Assembly (NCBI GenBank): GCA_030158125.1
Contig: JAOATL010000010.1
Location: 62,001 to 126,000 of the forward strand
From: Limnohabitans sp.
GTDB taxonomy: Bacteria; Pseudomonadota; Gammaproteobacteria; Burkholderiales; Burkholderiaceae_C
DNA length: 64,000 nucleotides
Direction of reading: 5' to 3'
Position numbers and translations under genes: made by a program. Below are positions 21,798 to 32,683 of the stretch, piece after piece. Under the pieces are notes generated by a model that was not told the DNA's origin, ran no database searches, and was given only the letters and a program-made list of their open reading frames with translations. Position 1 is the stretch's first letter. Each line of letters begins with the position of its first letter.

Positions 21798-22766
21798 TCA
21801 ATTGAAAGCGCCAATTCGGCCCAAATTACCAAAATTCATCCATACAAAAAAAGCCCGGCCCACAATGTTGGCGTCGGGCACAAACCCCCAATACCTTGAA
21901 TCGAGAGAATTGTCCCGATTGTCGCCCATCATGAAGTAATGGCCTGCAGGAACTTTGCAAACGACGCCTTCAACCGTGTAGTTGCAATGGTCACGGAAAG
22001 TGAAATCATCCGCACCCGGAATAAAGGCTGGGCGCTCGTCATCCACAATTAAATTGTGAGGCTTTTCACCCAGTTTCTCTTGAGACTGTTTGAAATAGCG
22101 CATGACAGATTCATCAAAAAATTCAGGCAAATTTTCTGTTGGAACTGGTTTGCCATTGATACTCAATTTCTTATTGAGGTATGCAACTTCATCACCCGGA
22201 ATACCCACAACGCGTTTGATGTAGTCCACACTGGGCCGTGGGGGGTACCTGAAAACCATGACATCACCCCGCGCAACCGGTGTGCCTTGCGTGATTTTGA
22301 CGTTGGCCACGGGTAAACGAATGCCATAGTGAAACTTATTCACCAAAATCAAATCGCCCACCCACAGCGTTGGAATCATGGAGCCAGACGGAATTTTGAA
22401 AGGTTCGAACAGAAATGAGCGCAACACAAACACAATCAAAATGACTGGAAACAAACCCGCCGTCCAATCGAGCCACCAGGGTTGCATGAGCAAACGGTCG
22501 CGGGCCTCACCAGTGTCTGTGTCTACACGGTCGATGCCCATTTTGGCCAATTCTTGCTGTCGTTTGGCTTTTTCAAGGTCTAACTGCTGAACAGCCTTCA
22601 GGCGTTGTGGCCAAAAATAGAATTTTTCAGCCAACCAGTAAGAACCAGAAATGACGACGGCCATGAGCATGAGCAGGGCGAAATTGCCTTCAATCATGCC
22701 CAAGTACCACGAACCGGCATACGCACAAAATGCTGCCAGCAAAAATCCGGTGAGAACTTGCATCAA
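21798..22766 (-). CDS. lepB: Signal peptidase I
   Basis: Inner-membrane protease that removes signal peptides from exported proteins. The 322 residues have N-terminal membrane segments (about 1-24 and 29-47) and a further one near 103-120. The Ser/Lys dyad is Ser129 in PSGSMIPTL and Lys184 in [14 protein letters not shown]. Box E ([14 protein letters not shown]) is also present. It overlaps lepA by four bases, a classic lepA-lepB operon. Confidence 0.97.
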   Translation of the reverse strand: MMQVLTGFLLAAFCAYAGSWYLGMIEGNFALLMLMAVVISGSYWLAEKFYFWPQRLKAVQQLDLEKAKRQQELAKMGIDRVDTDTGEARDRLLMQPWWLDWTAGLFPVILIVFVLRSFLFEPFKIPSGSMIPTLWVGDLILVNKFHYGIRLPVANVKITQGTPVARGDVMVFRYPPRPSVDYIKRVVGIPGDEVAYLNKKLSINGKPVPTENLPEFFDESVMRYFKQSQEKLGEKPHNLIVDDERPAFIPGADDFTFRDHCNYTVEGVVCKVPAGHYFMMGDNRDNSLDSRYWGFVPDANIVGRAFFVWMNFGNLGRIGAFN

Positions 22767-24571
22767 TCTTCAACCTGCAAAATGGCCAAGAATGCCTCTT
22801 GAGGCACCTCAACCGAGCCAATTTGTTTCATCCGTTTTTTACCTGCCTTTTGCTTTTCTAGCAATTTGCGTTTGCGGGTAATGTCACCGCCATAACATTT
22901 AGCCAAAACGTTCTTGCGCAGAGCTTTGACTGTTTCTCGGGCAATGATATTGGCACCAATGGCTGCTTGAATGGCGACATCAAACATCTGCCGGCTGATG
23001 ATTTCACGCATTTTGGCAACCACTGCGCGGCCTCTATAAGCAGCTTGTGTGCGGTGCACAATGATTGACAAAGCATCGACCTTTTCGCCATTCAGCAAAA
23101 TATCAACCTTGACCACATCAGAAGCGCGGTATTCTTTGAACTCATAGTCCATGGAAGCATAGCCACGAGAAACCGACTTCAACTTGTCGAAGAAGTCCAG
23201 AACAATCTCACCCAGTGGCATTTCGTAAGTCAGCATGACTTGCCGGCCGTGGTAAGCCATGTTGATTTGAACGCCCCGCTTTTGGTTGGCCAAGGTCATG
23301 ACCGGGCCCACGTAATCTTGCGGCATGTACAGATGCACCGTGACGATCGGTTCGCGAATCTCTTGCATCTTGCCCTGATCAGGCATTTTGGCGGGATTTT
23401 CAACCATGATGACTTCGCCATCGCCCTTCACGACTTCGTACACCACGCTGGGTGCCGTGGTGATGAGGTCTTGGTCAAATTCACGCTCCAAACGCTCTTG
23501 CACAATTTCCATGTGCAACAAACCCAAGAAGCCACAACGGAATCCAAATCCCAAAGCTTGTGAAACTTCGGCCTCGTAATGCAAAGAGGCATCGTTCAGT
23601 TTGAGTTTTTCCAACGCATCTCGCAGCGAATCGTATTGATTGGCTTCGGTGGGATACAAACCTGCAAAAACCTGGGGTTGAATTTCTTTGAAACCGGGCA
23701 GCGCTTGATCTGCAGGTCCTAAGTTGTTGGGCAACTTTTTTTCCAACGTGATGGTGTCGCCCACCTTCGCTGCTTGCAACTCTTTGATGCCCGCAATGAT
23801 GTAACCCACTTGGCCTGCTTCGAGGCTTTCGCGTGGCTCATTGGCAGGCGTAAATACACCCATGGTGTCAGCGTTATACACAGCCCCCGTTGCCATCATT
23901 TTGAAACGCTCGCCTTTGCCCAAACGACCATCCACGACACGCACCAACATGACCACACCAACATAGGTATCAAACCAACTGTCGACGATCATGGCGCGCA
24001 GCGGTGCATCGGGATTGCCTTTGGGCGCAGGAATTTTGGCGACAATGGCTTCGAGAATTTCTTCAATGCCCATGCCAGTTTTGGCAGAACAAGGAATGGC
24101 TTCGCTGGCATCAATGCCAATCACATCTTCGACCTCAGCTTTGGCATTTTCGGGATCTGCTTGAGGCAAATCCATCTTATTCAGCACAGGCACCACCTCA
24201 ACACCCAAATCCAAAGCGGTGTAACAGTTGGCCACTGTTTGCGCTTCGACACCTTGGCTTGCATCAACCACCAGCAAAGCACCTTCACAGGCTGACAAGG
24301 AGCGTGAAACCTCATAAGAGAAGTCAACGTGACCCGGTGTGTCAATCAAATTGAGGTTGTAAATTTGACCATCTTTGGCCTTGTATTGAAGGGACGCTGT
24401 CTGCGCTTTGATGGTGATGCCGCGCTCTTTTTCAATGTCCATGGAGTCCAAGACTTGCGCTTCCATATCGCGCTCCTGCAAACCGCCGCAGCGTTGAATC
24501 AACCGATCGGCAAGCGTCGATTTGCCATGATCGATGTGCGCAATGATGGAGAAATTTCTGATGTGATTCAT
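22763..24571 (-). CDS. lepA: Elongation factor 4 (LepA)
   Basis: Ribosome-bound GTPase of the EF-G family, implicated in back-translocation and 30S biogenesis. From ATG 24571 the protein has 602 residues beginning [19 protein letters not shown]; an upstream TTG at 24574 would add one Met but matches the family less well. G motifs [17 protein letters not shown] and NKMDLP are present, as is the LepA-specific C-terminal domain (KMREIISRQ ... [20 protein letters not shown]). A terminator ends 44 bases upstream of the start, so lepA needs read-through or its own promoter. Confidence 0.97.
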   Translation of the reverse strand: MNHIRNFSIIAHIDHGKSTLADRLIQRCGGLQERDMEAQVLDSMDIEKERGITIKAQTASLQYKAKDGQIYNLNLIDTPGHVDFSYEVSRSLSACEGALLVVDASQGVEAQTVANCYTALDLGVEVVPVLNKMDLPQADPENAKAEVEDVIGIDASEAIPCSAKTGMGIEEILEAIVAKIPAPKGNPDAPLRAMIVDSWFDTYVGVVMLVRVVDGRLGKGERFKMMATGAVYNADTMGVFTPANEPRESLEAGQVGYIIAGIKELQAAKVGDTITLEKKLPNNLGPADQALPGFKEIQPQVFAGLYPTEANQYDSLRDALEKLKLNDASLHYEAEVSQALGFGFRCGFLGLLHMEIVQERLEREFDQDLITTAPSVVYEVVKGDGEVIMVENPAKMPDQGKMQEIREPIVTVHLYMPQDYVGPVMTLANQKRGVQINMAYHGRQVMLTYEMPLGEIVLDFFDKLKSVSRGYASMDYEFKEYRASDVVKVDILLNGEKVDALSIIVHRTQAAYRGRAVVAKMREIISRQMFDVAIQAAIGANIIARETVKALRKNVLAKCYGGDITRKRKLLEKQKAGKKRMKQIGSVEVPQEAFLAILQVED

Positions 24572-24614
24572 CAAGGACCAGCTACAAGTGTTTGAGATTC
24601 AAGGGACTAGACAA

Positions 24615-24647
24615 GAAAAAAGGGCGCGTCGAATGAGGACGCGCCCT
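24615..24647 (-). terminator. Strong terminator between mucD and lepA
   Basis: Perfect 10-base stem AGGGCGCGTC / GACGCGCCCT with a 7-base loop. On the minus strand it is followed by six T's. It lies 44 bases before the lepA start and about 380 bases after the mucD stop, so it could end a long mucD 3' tail, a separate small RNA, or act as a lepA leader attenuator. Confidence 0.9.
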
Positions 24648-25025
24648 GAACCAACAATCAATGGCAACTGCGATAGTTGGGACTTCATTGTAGGCAAAAA
24701 GCCAGACACGTACAGCCCCGAAATCGCACTTTGCAGGTCGTTGCAAGCTCGCAACAGAAAACTTATCAACAAGTTATTCACATTTAACTCTAGCATCAGA
24801 TGAATAACTTGTGGGTGTTCTGTGGATCACCGGTGGACTGATATGGGACATCCCACATCGTGAACACACTCCTGCTTTTTTAACCATGAATCTTGGTTCA
24901 AGTGCTCAGATTTTAACCATTTTTGAGAAACACAGGCTTAAAAAGTTAGTAGATACAAACTTAAAAAATATTTTTAAATTCAGGAAAACCCTGTGACTCA
25001 AAAGGGACTCTTGACATTCCCAAGA
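24648..25025. other. AT-rich intergenic stretch with DnaA-box-like repeats
   Basis: No convincing gene. A perfect 12-base inverted repeat ACAAGTTATTCA (24769-24780) / TGAATAACTTGT (24801-24812) includes TTATTCACA at 24774-24782, which fits the TTATNCACA DnaA-box consensus. Near matches are TTATCAACA (24763-24771) and, on the minus strand, TGATCCACA (24821-24829). They are followed by an AT-rich tract (about 24885-24982) with runs such as CTTAAAAAATATTTTTAAATT. A weak hairpin (CAGG..CCTG, 24982-24993) lies near the mucD end. On the minus strand TACAAT (about 24690) could be a -10 element for a short RNA ending at the terminator. Confidence 0.4.
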
Positions 25026-26519
25026 TCAGCGATTCGGGCGAATCAATGCAAATCGCGTGAGTTCTCCCCGTCTAAACAACACGCTGACAGGACTGTTCTT
25101 GTCAACTTTGGCGACGGCCGCCTCAAATTCCTTCATGTGTGTCACTTCGTGATTGCCCACAGCCAATATCACATCGCCTTCCCGCAACCCTGCTTTGGCA
25201 GCCTGCTCTTGAACGCTCTCAATTCGCACGCCACCTTTCATTTTCAACTCAGCTTTTTGCACGTCCAACATTTCCGTCACAACCAAACCCAAGCCTTGAA
25301 CAGAGGCAATGGCCTTTGGTTTTTCATCCACATCGGCGCTTCGTTTGGCCGTCTGTTCTGGCTCAAGTTCGGCAATGACAATGACCATCTCTTTCGTCGT
25401 GCCGCGACGGAAAACAGTCAAGTTACTTTTGGTTCCGGGCTTTGTATTGCCAACCAAGCGGGGCAAGTCCACCGACTTCTCAATTGCTTTGCCATCAATT
25501 TTGAGGATCACATCGCCGGCCTCCAAGCCCGCTTTGTCTGCCGGGGCGCCTGGCTCGATTCGATTGATCAATGCGCCTTGTGCCTTGCTCAAACCGATAG
25601 ACTCGGCCAGCTCTTTGCTGACGGGTTCAATCTGCACGCCAATGCGACCGCGCGTGACACGGCCATTTGACCTGAGCTGCTCACTGACACGCACGGCCTC
25701 GTCCATCGGAATCGCAAACGAAATACCCATGAAGCCGCCAGAGCGTGAATAGATTTGGCTGTTGATGCCAACCACTTCACCGCGCATGTTGATGAGGGGA
25801 CCGCCAGAGTTGCCTGGATTGATGGCCACATCGGTTTGAATGAAGGGCAAATAATCGCCCGTATCGCGCTGCTTGGCACTCACGATGCCAGCGGTGACAG
25901 AGTTCTCCAAACCAAAGGGCGATCCAATGGCCATGACCCACTCGCCCACCTTGAGACGTGACACGTCACCCACTTTGACAGCAGGCAAACCCGTGGCTTG
26001 AATTTTGACAACCGCCACATCGGTTCGTTTGTCTGCGCCGATCAATTTGGCTTTGAACTCGCGCTTGTCGGTCAACGTCACCAGTACCTCATCAGCGCCC
26101 TCCACCACATGAGCGTTGGTCAAGATGTAGCCGTCAGAAGTTAGGACAAAGCCTGAGCCCACACCACGGGGTTGAGCCTCCTCCGGCAGAGGCGTGCGTC
26201 CTTGTCTAGGCGCTTGTTTGGGGGCGTTGGGCGTATTGGGCGTGTTGGGAATTGGAATACCAAAAAAACGGCGCAACAAATCTTGTGTTTCATCGTCCAT
26301 GCCGCCGCCATTCAAGCCTGGGGCACGCACTTTCGCCAACGTCCGAATATTGACCACAGAGGGGCCCACTTGTTCAACCAACTCCGAAAAGTCTGGCAAG
26401 CCCTTCACGATGGCTGATTGTGCTGTAGCACTGAGAGGAATTTGCATGCCAGAGAAGCACGCTGCGATCAAAATAAATGTCACCCAACGAAGGGGTACTT
26501 TTGCGTTCAATGATTTCAT
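25026..26519 (-). CDS. mucD: Periplasmic serine protease of the HtrA/Do family (MucD-like)
   Basis: Periplasmic protease/chaperone for misfolded envelope proteins. From ATG 26519 it has 497 residues with a signal peptide (about 1-34). The triad is His137 (TNAHVV), Asp167 (RTDVAVV) and Ser238 (PGNSGGPL). Two PDZ domains follow (about 285-375 and 395-490). A longer in-frame start at 26594 overlaps the upstream gene and lacks the signal-peptide logic, so it is rejected. In related genomes this gene sits behind rpoE-rseA-rseB; here only a YgfX-like gene separates it from fabF. Confidence 0.94.
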   Translation of the reverse strand: MKSLNAKVPLRWVTFILIAACFSGMQIPLSATAQSAIVKGLPDFSELVEQVGPSVVNIRTLAKVRAPGLNGGGMDDETQDLLRRFFGIPIPNTPNTPNAPKQAPRQGRTPLPEEAQPRGVGSGFVLTSDGYILTNAHVVEGADEVLVTLTDKREFKAKLIGADKRTDVAVVKIQATGLPAVKVGDVSRLKVGEWVMAIGSPFGLENSVTAGIVSAKQRDTGDYLPFIQTDVAINPGNSGGPLINMRGEVVGINSQIYSRSGGFMGISFAIPMDEAVRVSEQLRSNGRVTRGRIGVQIEPVSKELAESIGLSKAQGALINRIEPGAPADKAGLEAGDVILKIDGKAIEKSVDLPRLVGNTKPGTKSNLTVFRRGTTKEMVIVIAELEPEQTAKRSADVDEKPKAIASVQGLGLVVTEMLDVQKAELKMKGGVRIESVQEQAAKAGLREGDVILAVGNHEVTHMKEFEAAVAKVDKNSPVSVLFRRGELTRFALIRPNR

Positions 26520-26541
26520 AGAAAACGTCGGCTCCAATTTT

Positions 26542-26955
26542 TCAATGAAAGAGGGTTGATTCGGGTCGTGAATATACAGCGCAACGAAAACCATGCCAAC
26601 GATCGGGAAATGATTGTTGACTCACCCAAAACCATTTGCGAAAACCAGTGTGATTGAAAGCAGAAACCAACATGTGGCGCTGTAAATCCACATGAACGGT
26701 CATGGCACAGTCGCGCCAAGATGCTAGCGCTATGTCGTGTGCAGCCAATGGCAAAACTTGCCACACATGACCATTCCAAGACAGCCAACATTTTTGCTGG
26801 CCATGTCTAACTGCCCAAAAAGAAATGCAACTGGCAATGCCCCATGAGCACATGAGCAAATTGACGCGCCAGCCCGTCAAGTCGCCCGAGACATGACTGA
26901 AGGCAAATGCACAGGCTGTGACGCCCGAAAGAACGAACACCAAGCAAACGCCCAT
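26542..26955 (-). CDS. Small membrane protein, YgfX/CptA-like
   Basis: From the ATG at 26955 it has 137 residues; an in-frame TTG at 27003 would give 153. Two hydrophobic segments (about 3-20 and 33-48) are followed by a soluble half with WLSWNGHVWQVL and a late WVSQQSFPDRWHGFR. This two-helix plus beta layout, and the spacing of the Trp motifs, resembles E. coli YgfX, the membrane partner of SdhE. The match is from memory and is weak at the sequence level. The gene lies right behind the fabF terminator and 22 bases before mucD. Alternative: an unrelated small membrane protein. Confidence 0.5.
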   Translation of the reverse strand: MGVCLVFVLSGVTACAFAFSHVSGDLTGWRVNLLMCSWGIASCISFWAVRHGQQKCWLSWNGHVWQVLPLAAHDIALASWRDCAMTVHVDLQRHMLVSAFNHTGFRKWFWVSQQSFPDRWHGFRCAVYSRPESTLFH

Positions 26956-26956
26956 G

Positions 26957-26994
26957 AAAAAACGCCCCACCGGGAAGTCTACCGATGGGGCGTT
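26957..26994 (-). terminator. Terminator of the fab cluster after fabF
   Basis: On the minus strand an 11-13-base stem (AACGCCCCATCGG / CCGGTGGGGCGTT, one G-T pair) with a short loop is followed by six T's. It begins 15 bases after the fabF stop. The right arm holds the only GGTGGGG that could serve as ribosome-binding site for the ATG at 26955. Confidence 0.88.
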
Positions 26995-27008
26995 TGGATT
27001 CAAAAGAA

Positions 27009-28253
27009 TTAGATCCGACGGAAAACCAAACTGCCGTTGGTGCCACCGAAACCGAAGTTATTTTTCAATGCGTAGTCAATTTTGACATCGCGAGCGGTAT
27101 TGGCGCAGTAGTCCAGATCGCACTCGGGATCTGGGTTGGCCAAGTTAATGGTAGGGGGCACTTTTTGGTGGTGCAAGGCCAACACCGTGAAGATGCTCTC
27201 AATACCACCAGCACCGCCCAGCAGATGACCTGTCATGGACTTTGTAGAGCTGACCAAGGTTTTCTTGGCGTGATCGCCCAGCGCCGCCTTGATGGCGTTG
27301 GTTTCGTTGATATCACCCAAGGGTGTGGATGTACCGTGCGCGTTCAAATAGTCAATTTGATCAGCATTGATGCCGGCATTGCGCATGGCTGAAACCATGG
27401 CGCGACGGGGGCCATCCATGCTGGGCGCAGTCATGTGGCCAGCGTCTGCGCTCATGCCATAACCACACACTTCAGCATAAATTTTTGCACCTCGTGCTTT
27501 GGCGTGTTCGTACTCTTCAACCACCATGACACCAGCCCCCTCACCCAAAACAAAGCCATCACGGTCTTTGTCCCAAGGACGGGATGCGGCTGCCGGATCG
27601 TCATTGCGAGTGGACAAAGCGCGCATGGCTGCAAAACCACCCAAGCCCAGCGGTGAGATGGTGGCTTCGGAGCCCCCAGCGACCACCACATCAGCGTCAC
27701 CGTACTCAATCATGCGGCTGGCTTCGCCAATGCAATGAAGGCCGGTGGTGCAAGCGGTCACAACAGCCAGATTTGGCCCTTTGAAACCGAAACGCATCGA
27801 GACATGGCCAGCAATCATGTTGATGATGGAAGCTGGCACAAAGAAAGGAGAAATTCGGCGTGGGCCGCGAGCGGTGTACTCAACATGGGTTTGCTCAATC
27901 ATGGGCAAGCCACCAATGCCAGAACCAATCACGCAAGCAATGCGTGTAGCCAGCTCATCGTCCAAAGCCTCGCCCGTAGGCAAACCAGCATCTTCTACGG
28001 CTTGTACAGCTGCAGCAATGCCGAAATGAATGAAAGAGTCCATCGTGCGCGCTTCTTTCGCGCTGATGTACTGTTCCAAATTGAAACCCTTCACTTCTCC
28101 TGCAATTCTGCAAGAGAAAGCGGAGGTGTCAAATTTGGAGATCAGACCAATACCAGATTGGCCTGCCAAGAGATTGGCCCATGCGTCCGCCACCGTATTT
28201 CCAACGGGGCTGATACATCCCAGGCCCGTGACAACGACGCGGCGACGGGTCAT
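27009..28253 (-). CDS. fabF: 3-oxoacyl-[acyl-carrier-protein] synthase II
   Basis: Elongating condensing enzyme of type II fatty-acid synthesis, important for temperature control of unsaturation. The 414 residues show the thiolase-fold signature with catalytic Cys ([15 protein letters not shown]), His in [11 protein letters not shown] and a second His in [12 protein letters not shown]. It follows acpP after 6 bases and ends at a strong terminator. Confidence 0.98.
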   Translation of the reverse strand: MTRRRVVVTGLGCISPVGNTVADAWANLLAGQSGIGLISKFDTSAFSCRIAGEVKGFNLEQYISAKEARTMDSFIHFGIAAAVQAVEDAGLPTGEALDDELATRIACVIGSGIGGLPMIEQTHVEYTARGPRRISPFFVPASIINMIAGHVSMRFGFKGPNLAVVTACTTGLHCIGEASRMIEYGDADVVVAGGSEATISPLGLGGFAAMRALSTRNDDPAAASRPWDKDRDGFVLGEGAGVMVVEEYEHAKARGAKIYAEVCGYGMSADAGHMTAPSMDGPRRAMVSAMRNAGINADQIDYLNAHGTSTPLGDINETNAIKAALGDHAKKTLVSSTKSMTGHLLGGAGGIESIFTVLALHHQKVPPTINLANPDPECDLDYCANTARDVKIDYALKNNFGFGGTNGSLVFRRI

Positions 28254-28259
28254 CTCAGA

Positions 28260-29283
<1,024 letters not shown>

Positions 29284-29287
<4 letters not shown>

Positions 29288-30234
29288 GCCAAGGCTCCTT
29301 TGACTTCGGTCAATGAGGCAGGATCGAACAAGGGCAAACCTGTCATGTCAGGGTCGATGCGCTTGACCATGCCAGCCAAGACCTTACCGGGGCCGCACTC
29401 CACCAAGGTGGTGATGCCTTTGCCCTTGATGGCTTGCACGCACTCAACCCAGCGAACAGGGCCAAACGCTTGGCGGTACAAGGCATCGCGAATGCGATCA
29501 GCATCTGTTTCAACCGTCACGTCAATGTTGTTGATGACTGGGATTTGAGGCGCCGCAAATGTTGTGGCTGCCAACTTTTCTTTCAGCTTTTCAGCTGCAG
29601 GCTTCATGAGGCTGGAGTGGAAAGGTGCTGACACAGGCAAATTGAGTGCGCGCTTGGCACCCATCGCCTTCAAAATTTCACAGGCCTTTTCGACGGCAGC
29701 TTTGCTGCCCGCAATCACTGTTTGACCAGGATCGTTGAAGTTCACCGCTTCGACCACTTCACCACTGGCCGCAGAAAATGTGGCTTGTGCTTGGGCGCAA
29801 CCTTCAATGACCTTGGCTGCGTCCATGCCCAAAACGGCAGCCATGGCACCTGCGCCAACGGCCACTGCATCTTGCATAGCGGCCGCACGAAAACGCACCA
29901 AGGGTGCCGCTTGCGCCAATGTCAAAACGCCAGAAGCGACCAATGCGGAATACTCACCCAAAGAGTGGCCAGCGACAACGGCAGGCTTGGCGCCACCTTC
30001 GGCCAACCAAGCACGATAAGCGGCCACGGCAGACACCAACATGACTGGCTGCGTGTTGGTGGTCAATCCCAGTGCTTCTTTGGGGCCGCCGTGAATGAGC
30101 GCACCCAAATCTTCACCCATGGCATCTGACGCCTCTTTGAGAGTTTCCTTGACCGCCGGATGATCACCCCATGCGTCCAGCATGCCCACAGATTGTGAGC
30201 CCTGACCAGGGAAAACAAAAGCAAATGCACTCAT
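29284..30234 (-). CDS. fabD: Malonyl-CoA:ACP transacylase
   Basis: Moves the malonyl group from CoA to ACP. The 316 residues start FAFVFPGQGSQSVGM and contain the nucleophile elbow GHSLGEYSAL (catalytic Ser) and VSAPFHSSLM with the catalytic His. It is coupled to fabG by a four-base overlap and follows fabH by 18 bases. Confidence 0.98.
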
Positions 30235-30252
30235 GATGTCTGTACAGAATTT

Positions 30253-31230
30253 TCAATATTTTAGAAGGACAGAACCCCAAGTGAAACCACCACCGACGCC
30301 TTCCAGCATCAAGGTTTGGCCTTTGGTAATTTGCCCAGAACGAACGCCATGATCTAGCGCCAACGGAATGGATGCAGCCGACGTATTGCCATGCTGATCG
30401 ACCGTGACAATGACCTTCTCCATTGGCATCTTCAGCTTGCGCGCCGTGCTTTGCATGATGCGAATGTTGGCTTGATGGGGAATGAGCCAATCGATGTCAG
30501 AATCGTTCAAGCCAGCCTTGCTTAGAGAGGCGCGGGCTGTTTCTTCAAGTACGCCTACCGCCAATTTAAAGACCGCTTGGCCGTCCATTTTCAAGACAGG
30601 ATCGCCCAGAATGGCGCCACCGGACACATGGCCTGGCACGCACAAAATTTCGGAATATTTGCCATCGGCATGGATATCGGTGGCCAAGATGCCTGGCGTG
30701 TCGGAAGCTTCCAGCACAACAGCACCCGCACCGTCACCAAACAAAACGCAAGTGGTGCGGTCTTTGAAATCCAAGATGCGACTGAATACTTCAGCACCGA
30801 TGACCAAAGCGCGCTTAGCGGTGCCCGTTTTGATCATGGCATCTGCCACCGTCATGGCGTAAATAAAGCCACTGCAAACAGCCTGAACGTCAAACACGGG
30901 GCAACCCACAATGCCCAACTTGGTTTGAAGCAATGCCGCCGTTGAGGGGAACACCATGTCTGGCGTGGAAGTGGCCACGATGATCAGATCAATGTCTGAT
31001 GCTTGGCAACCTGCTGCGGCAATGGCTCTGCGCGCAGCTTCTGCTCCAAGATCACTGCTGCCCACACCTGCGTCAACAAAATGTCGAGCCCGAATGCCGG
31101 TTCGCTCAACGATCCACTCGTCGGAGCTTTCGATGCCTTGAGTGGCCAACTCGGCCACCAAATCGGCATTGGTCAATCGCCGGGGAGGCAAAAAGCTGCC
31201 CGTGCCTGAAATTCGTGAATAAATGGTCAT
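30253..31230 (-). CDS. fabH: 3-oxoacyl-[acyl-carrier-protein] synthase III
   Basis: Starts fatty-acid synthesis by condensing acetyl-CoA with malonyl-ACP. From ATG 31230 it has 325 residues with Cys119 ([11 protein letters not shown]), His in [10 protein letters not shown] and Asn in [13 protein letters not shown]. This start overlaps the plsX stop as ATGA, whereas the longer reading from 31263 lies within plsX. Confidence 0.97.
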   Translation of the reverse strand: MTIYSRISGTGSFLPPRRLTNADLVAELATQGIESSDEWIVERTGIRARHFVDAGVGSSDLGAEAARRAIAAAGCQASDIDLIIVATSTPDMVFPSTAALLQTKLGIVGCPVFDVQAVCSGFIYAMTVADAMIKTGTAKRALVIGAEVFSRILDFKDRTTCVLFGDGAGAVVLEASDTPGILATDIHADGKYSEILCVPGHVSGGAILGDPVLKMDGQAVFKLAVGVLEETARASLSKAGLNDSDIDWLIPHQANIRIMQSTARKLKMPMEKVIVTVDQHGNTSAASIPLALDHGVRSGQITKGQTLMLEGVGGGFTWGSVLLKY

Positions 31231-32303
31231 TCGGTAGCAGCAGTTTGTGCCGAATCCTCGCAAGAGGCACCTTGCTGCGCCAACAAAGGCGCCGCATGGG
31301 CAATTCGGGCAGCAACACGGCTGAGCAGTTGATGTCTGGCTGCATCATACGCCCGGTTGAGGGCAGTTTCGAAGGCAAGTTCGTCTGCTGAACCATGGCT
31401 TTTGAAAACCAAGCCACGAAGGCCCAGCAGTGCCGCGCCGTTGTAGCGACGATGATCAACCCTGTTTTTAAATGAATTTAGAACAGGATAAGCAAAAATA
31501 GCTGCAATTTTAGTGAATATGCTGCGAGAAAACTCAGATTTCAAGAAGCCACCCATCATGGTAGCCAAGCCTTCACTGGTTTTAAGGGCCACGTTGCCCA
31601 CAAAACCGTCACACACCACGATGTCGACGGTTCCTTTGAAAATATCGTTGCCTTCGACGTTGCCATAAAAATTCAAATCGCCGGAATTTCCCGCAGATCG
31701 CAACAATTCAGCTGTTTTTTTGATAATTTCGTTGCCTTTAATGGCTTCTTCCCCGATGTTCAGCAAGCCCACGCTAGGACTTTCATTGTCTTGCAACACC
31801 GAAACCAGGGCCGAGCCCATGACCGCAAATTGAAGCAGATGTTCAGGGGCGCAATCGACATTGGCACCCAAATCAAGCATGGTGGTACCGCCACCTTTGA
31901 AATTGGGCATTTGACCTGCAATGGCGGGACGGTCAATGCCATCCATGGTTTTAAGCACATAACGTGCGATAGCCATCAATGCCCCCGTGTTGCCAGCAGA
32001 TACAGCCGCATCGGCTGCGCCAGATTTAACCTGCTCAATGGCAACACGCATTGAGGAATCTTTTTTCCGGCGCAACGCAACTTCAACCGGATCGTCCATA
32101 CCCACAACTTCCGAGGCCGCCACAACTTCAGCACGCTCGTGTTGAAAACCTGCCAAAGCCTCTGGCTGGCCGACCAACAACAGTCGCGCAGCAGGATGCT
32201 TTGCTAAAAAGTTACGGCACGCTGCCAACGTGACGCGAGGGCCGTGGTCACCGCCCATGCAATCAACTGACACCGTGAAGAATTCTTTGGAGGACATGTT
32301 CAT
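31227..32303 (-). CDS. plsX: Phosphate acyltransferase PlsX
   Basis: Makes acyl phosphate from acyl-ACP for PlsY, linking fatty-acid and phospholipid synthesis. The conserved start [16 protein letters not shown] and the segments [15 protein letters not shown] and [11 protein letters not shown] are clear. The start is taken as ATG 32303 (358 residues); ATG 32297 is also possible and no ribosome-binding site decides between them. A large hairpin separates it from rpmF. Confidence 0.95.
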   Translation of the reverse strand: MNMSSKEFFTVSVDCMGGDHGPRVTLAACRNFLAKHPAARLLLVGQPEALAGFQHERAEVVAASEVVGMDDPVEVALRRKKDSSMRVAIEQVKSGAADAAVSAGNTGALMAIARYVLKTMDGIDRPAIAGQMPNFKGGGTTMLDLGANVDCAPEHLLQFAVMGSALVSVLQDNESPSVGLLNIGEEAIKGNEIIKKTAELLRSAGNSGDLNFYGNVEGNDIFKGTVDIVVCDGFVGNVALKTSEGLATMMGGFLKSEFSRSIFTKIAAIFAYPVLNSFKNRVDHRRYNGAALLGLRGLVFKSHGSADELAFETALNRAYDAARHQLLSRVAARIAHAAPLLAQQGASCEDSAQTAATE

Positions 32304-32317
32304 TAAGCGCACAAAGA

Positions 32318-32358
32318 CAAAGGCCCGAGGCTACCTTGAATGTAGCATCGGGCCTTTG
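32318..32358 (-). terminator. Long near-symmetric hairpin between rpmF and plsX
   Basis: Arms CAAAGGCCCGA and TCGGGCCTTTG, with inner GCTAC / GTAGC, make a stem of about 16 pairs. It starts 13 bases after the rpmF stop and ends 14 bases before plsX. The T-rich part that follows is interrupted (TCTTTG), so it may be a partial terminator or an RNase processing/stability element that lowers plsX relative to rpmF. Confidence 0.6.
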
Positions 32359-32371
32359 TGTCTAATGTCAG

Positions 32372-32554
32372 TTAGGCTTCTGACTTGTTCTTCAATACTT
32401 GGCGACCACGGTAGAAGCCATTGGGGCTGATGTGGTGACGCAAATGTGTTTCGCCAGTGGTTGGCTCGACAGCAATACCAGGCACGTTCAATGCATTGTG
32501 TGAACGGTGCATGCCACGTTTGGAAGGTGACTTTTTATTTTGTTGAACAGCCAT
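32372..32554 (-). CDS. rpmF: Ribosomal protein bL32
   Basis: Large-subunit ribosomal protein of 60 residues. It has the typical basic start [19 protein letters not shown] and the [17 protein letters not shown] core. It has no zinc-binding cysteines, as in E. coli. It is downstream of yceD and upstream of plsX, the standard order, with AAGGAG directly before the start. Confidence 0.98.
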   Translation of the reverse strand: MAVQQNKKSPSKRGMHRSHNALNVPGIAVEPTTGETHLRHHISPNGFYRGRQVLKNKSEA

Positions 32555-32649
32555 GATGGCTCCTTAGAAGCGTTGTAAGCAGCGTATTTGTGCAACGCAG
32601 CTTTGGGTTAAACGGTGAACTCACGTCTTTGAAAGACGCGAAGCCGCTG

Positions 32650-32655
32650 ATTATA
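32650..32655 (-). promoter_or_regulatory. Candidate -10 element for rpmF
   Basis: On the minus strand the hexamer is a consensus TATAAT, 95 bases upstream of rpmF and 28 bases after the yceD stop. No good -35 is visible 16-18 bases further up. A small stem (GCCCAA/TTGGGC) just upstream and a short palindrome at 32624-32638 in the leader are also present. Transcription would start near 32643. Confidence 0.4.
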
Positions 32656-32683
32656 GCCCAATCTTTTGGGCCGATCTAGGCCT

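Noticed and set aside
24599..24796. 65-residue minus-strand frame upstream of lepA
   Set aside because: Its end runs through the strong terminator stem; no ribosome-binding site and no similarity known.
24811..24996. 61-residue plus-strand frame in the lepA-mucD gap, GTG start
   Set aside because: AT-rich, no ribosome-binding site, no recognisable feature; opposite in direction to both neighbours.
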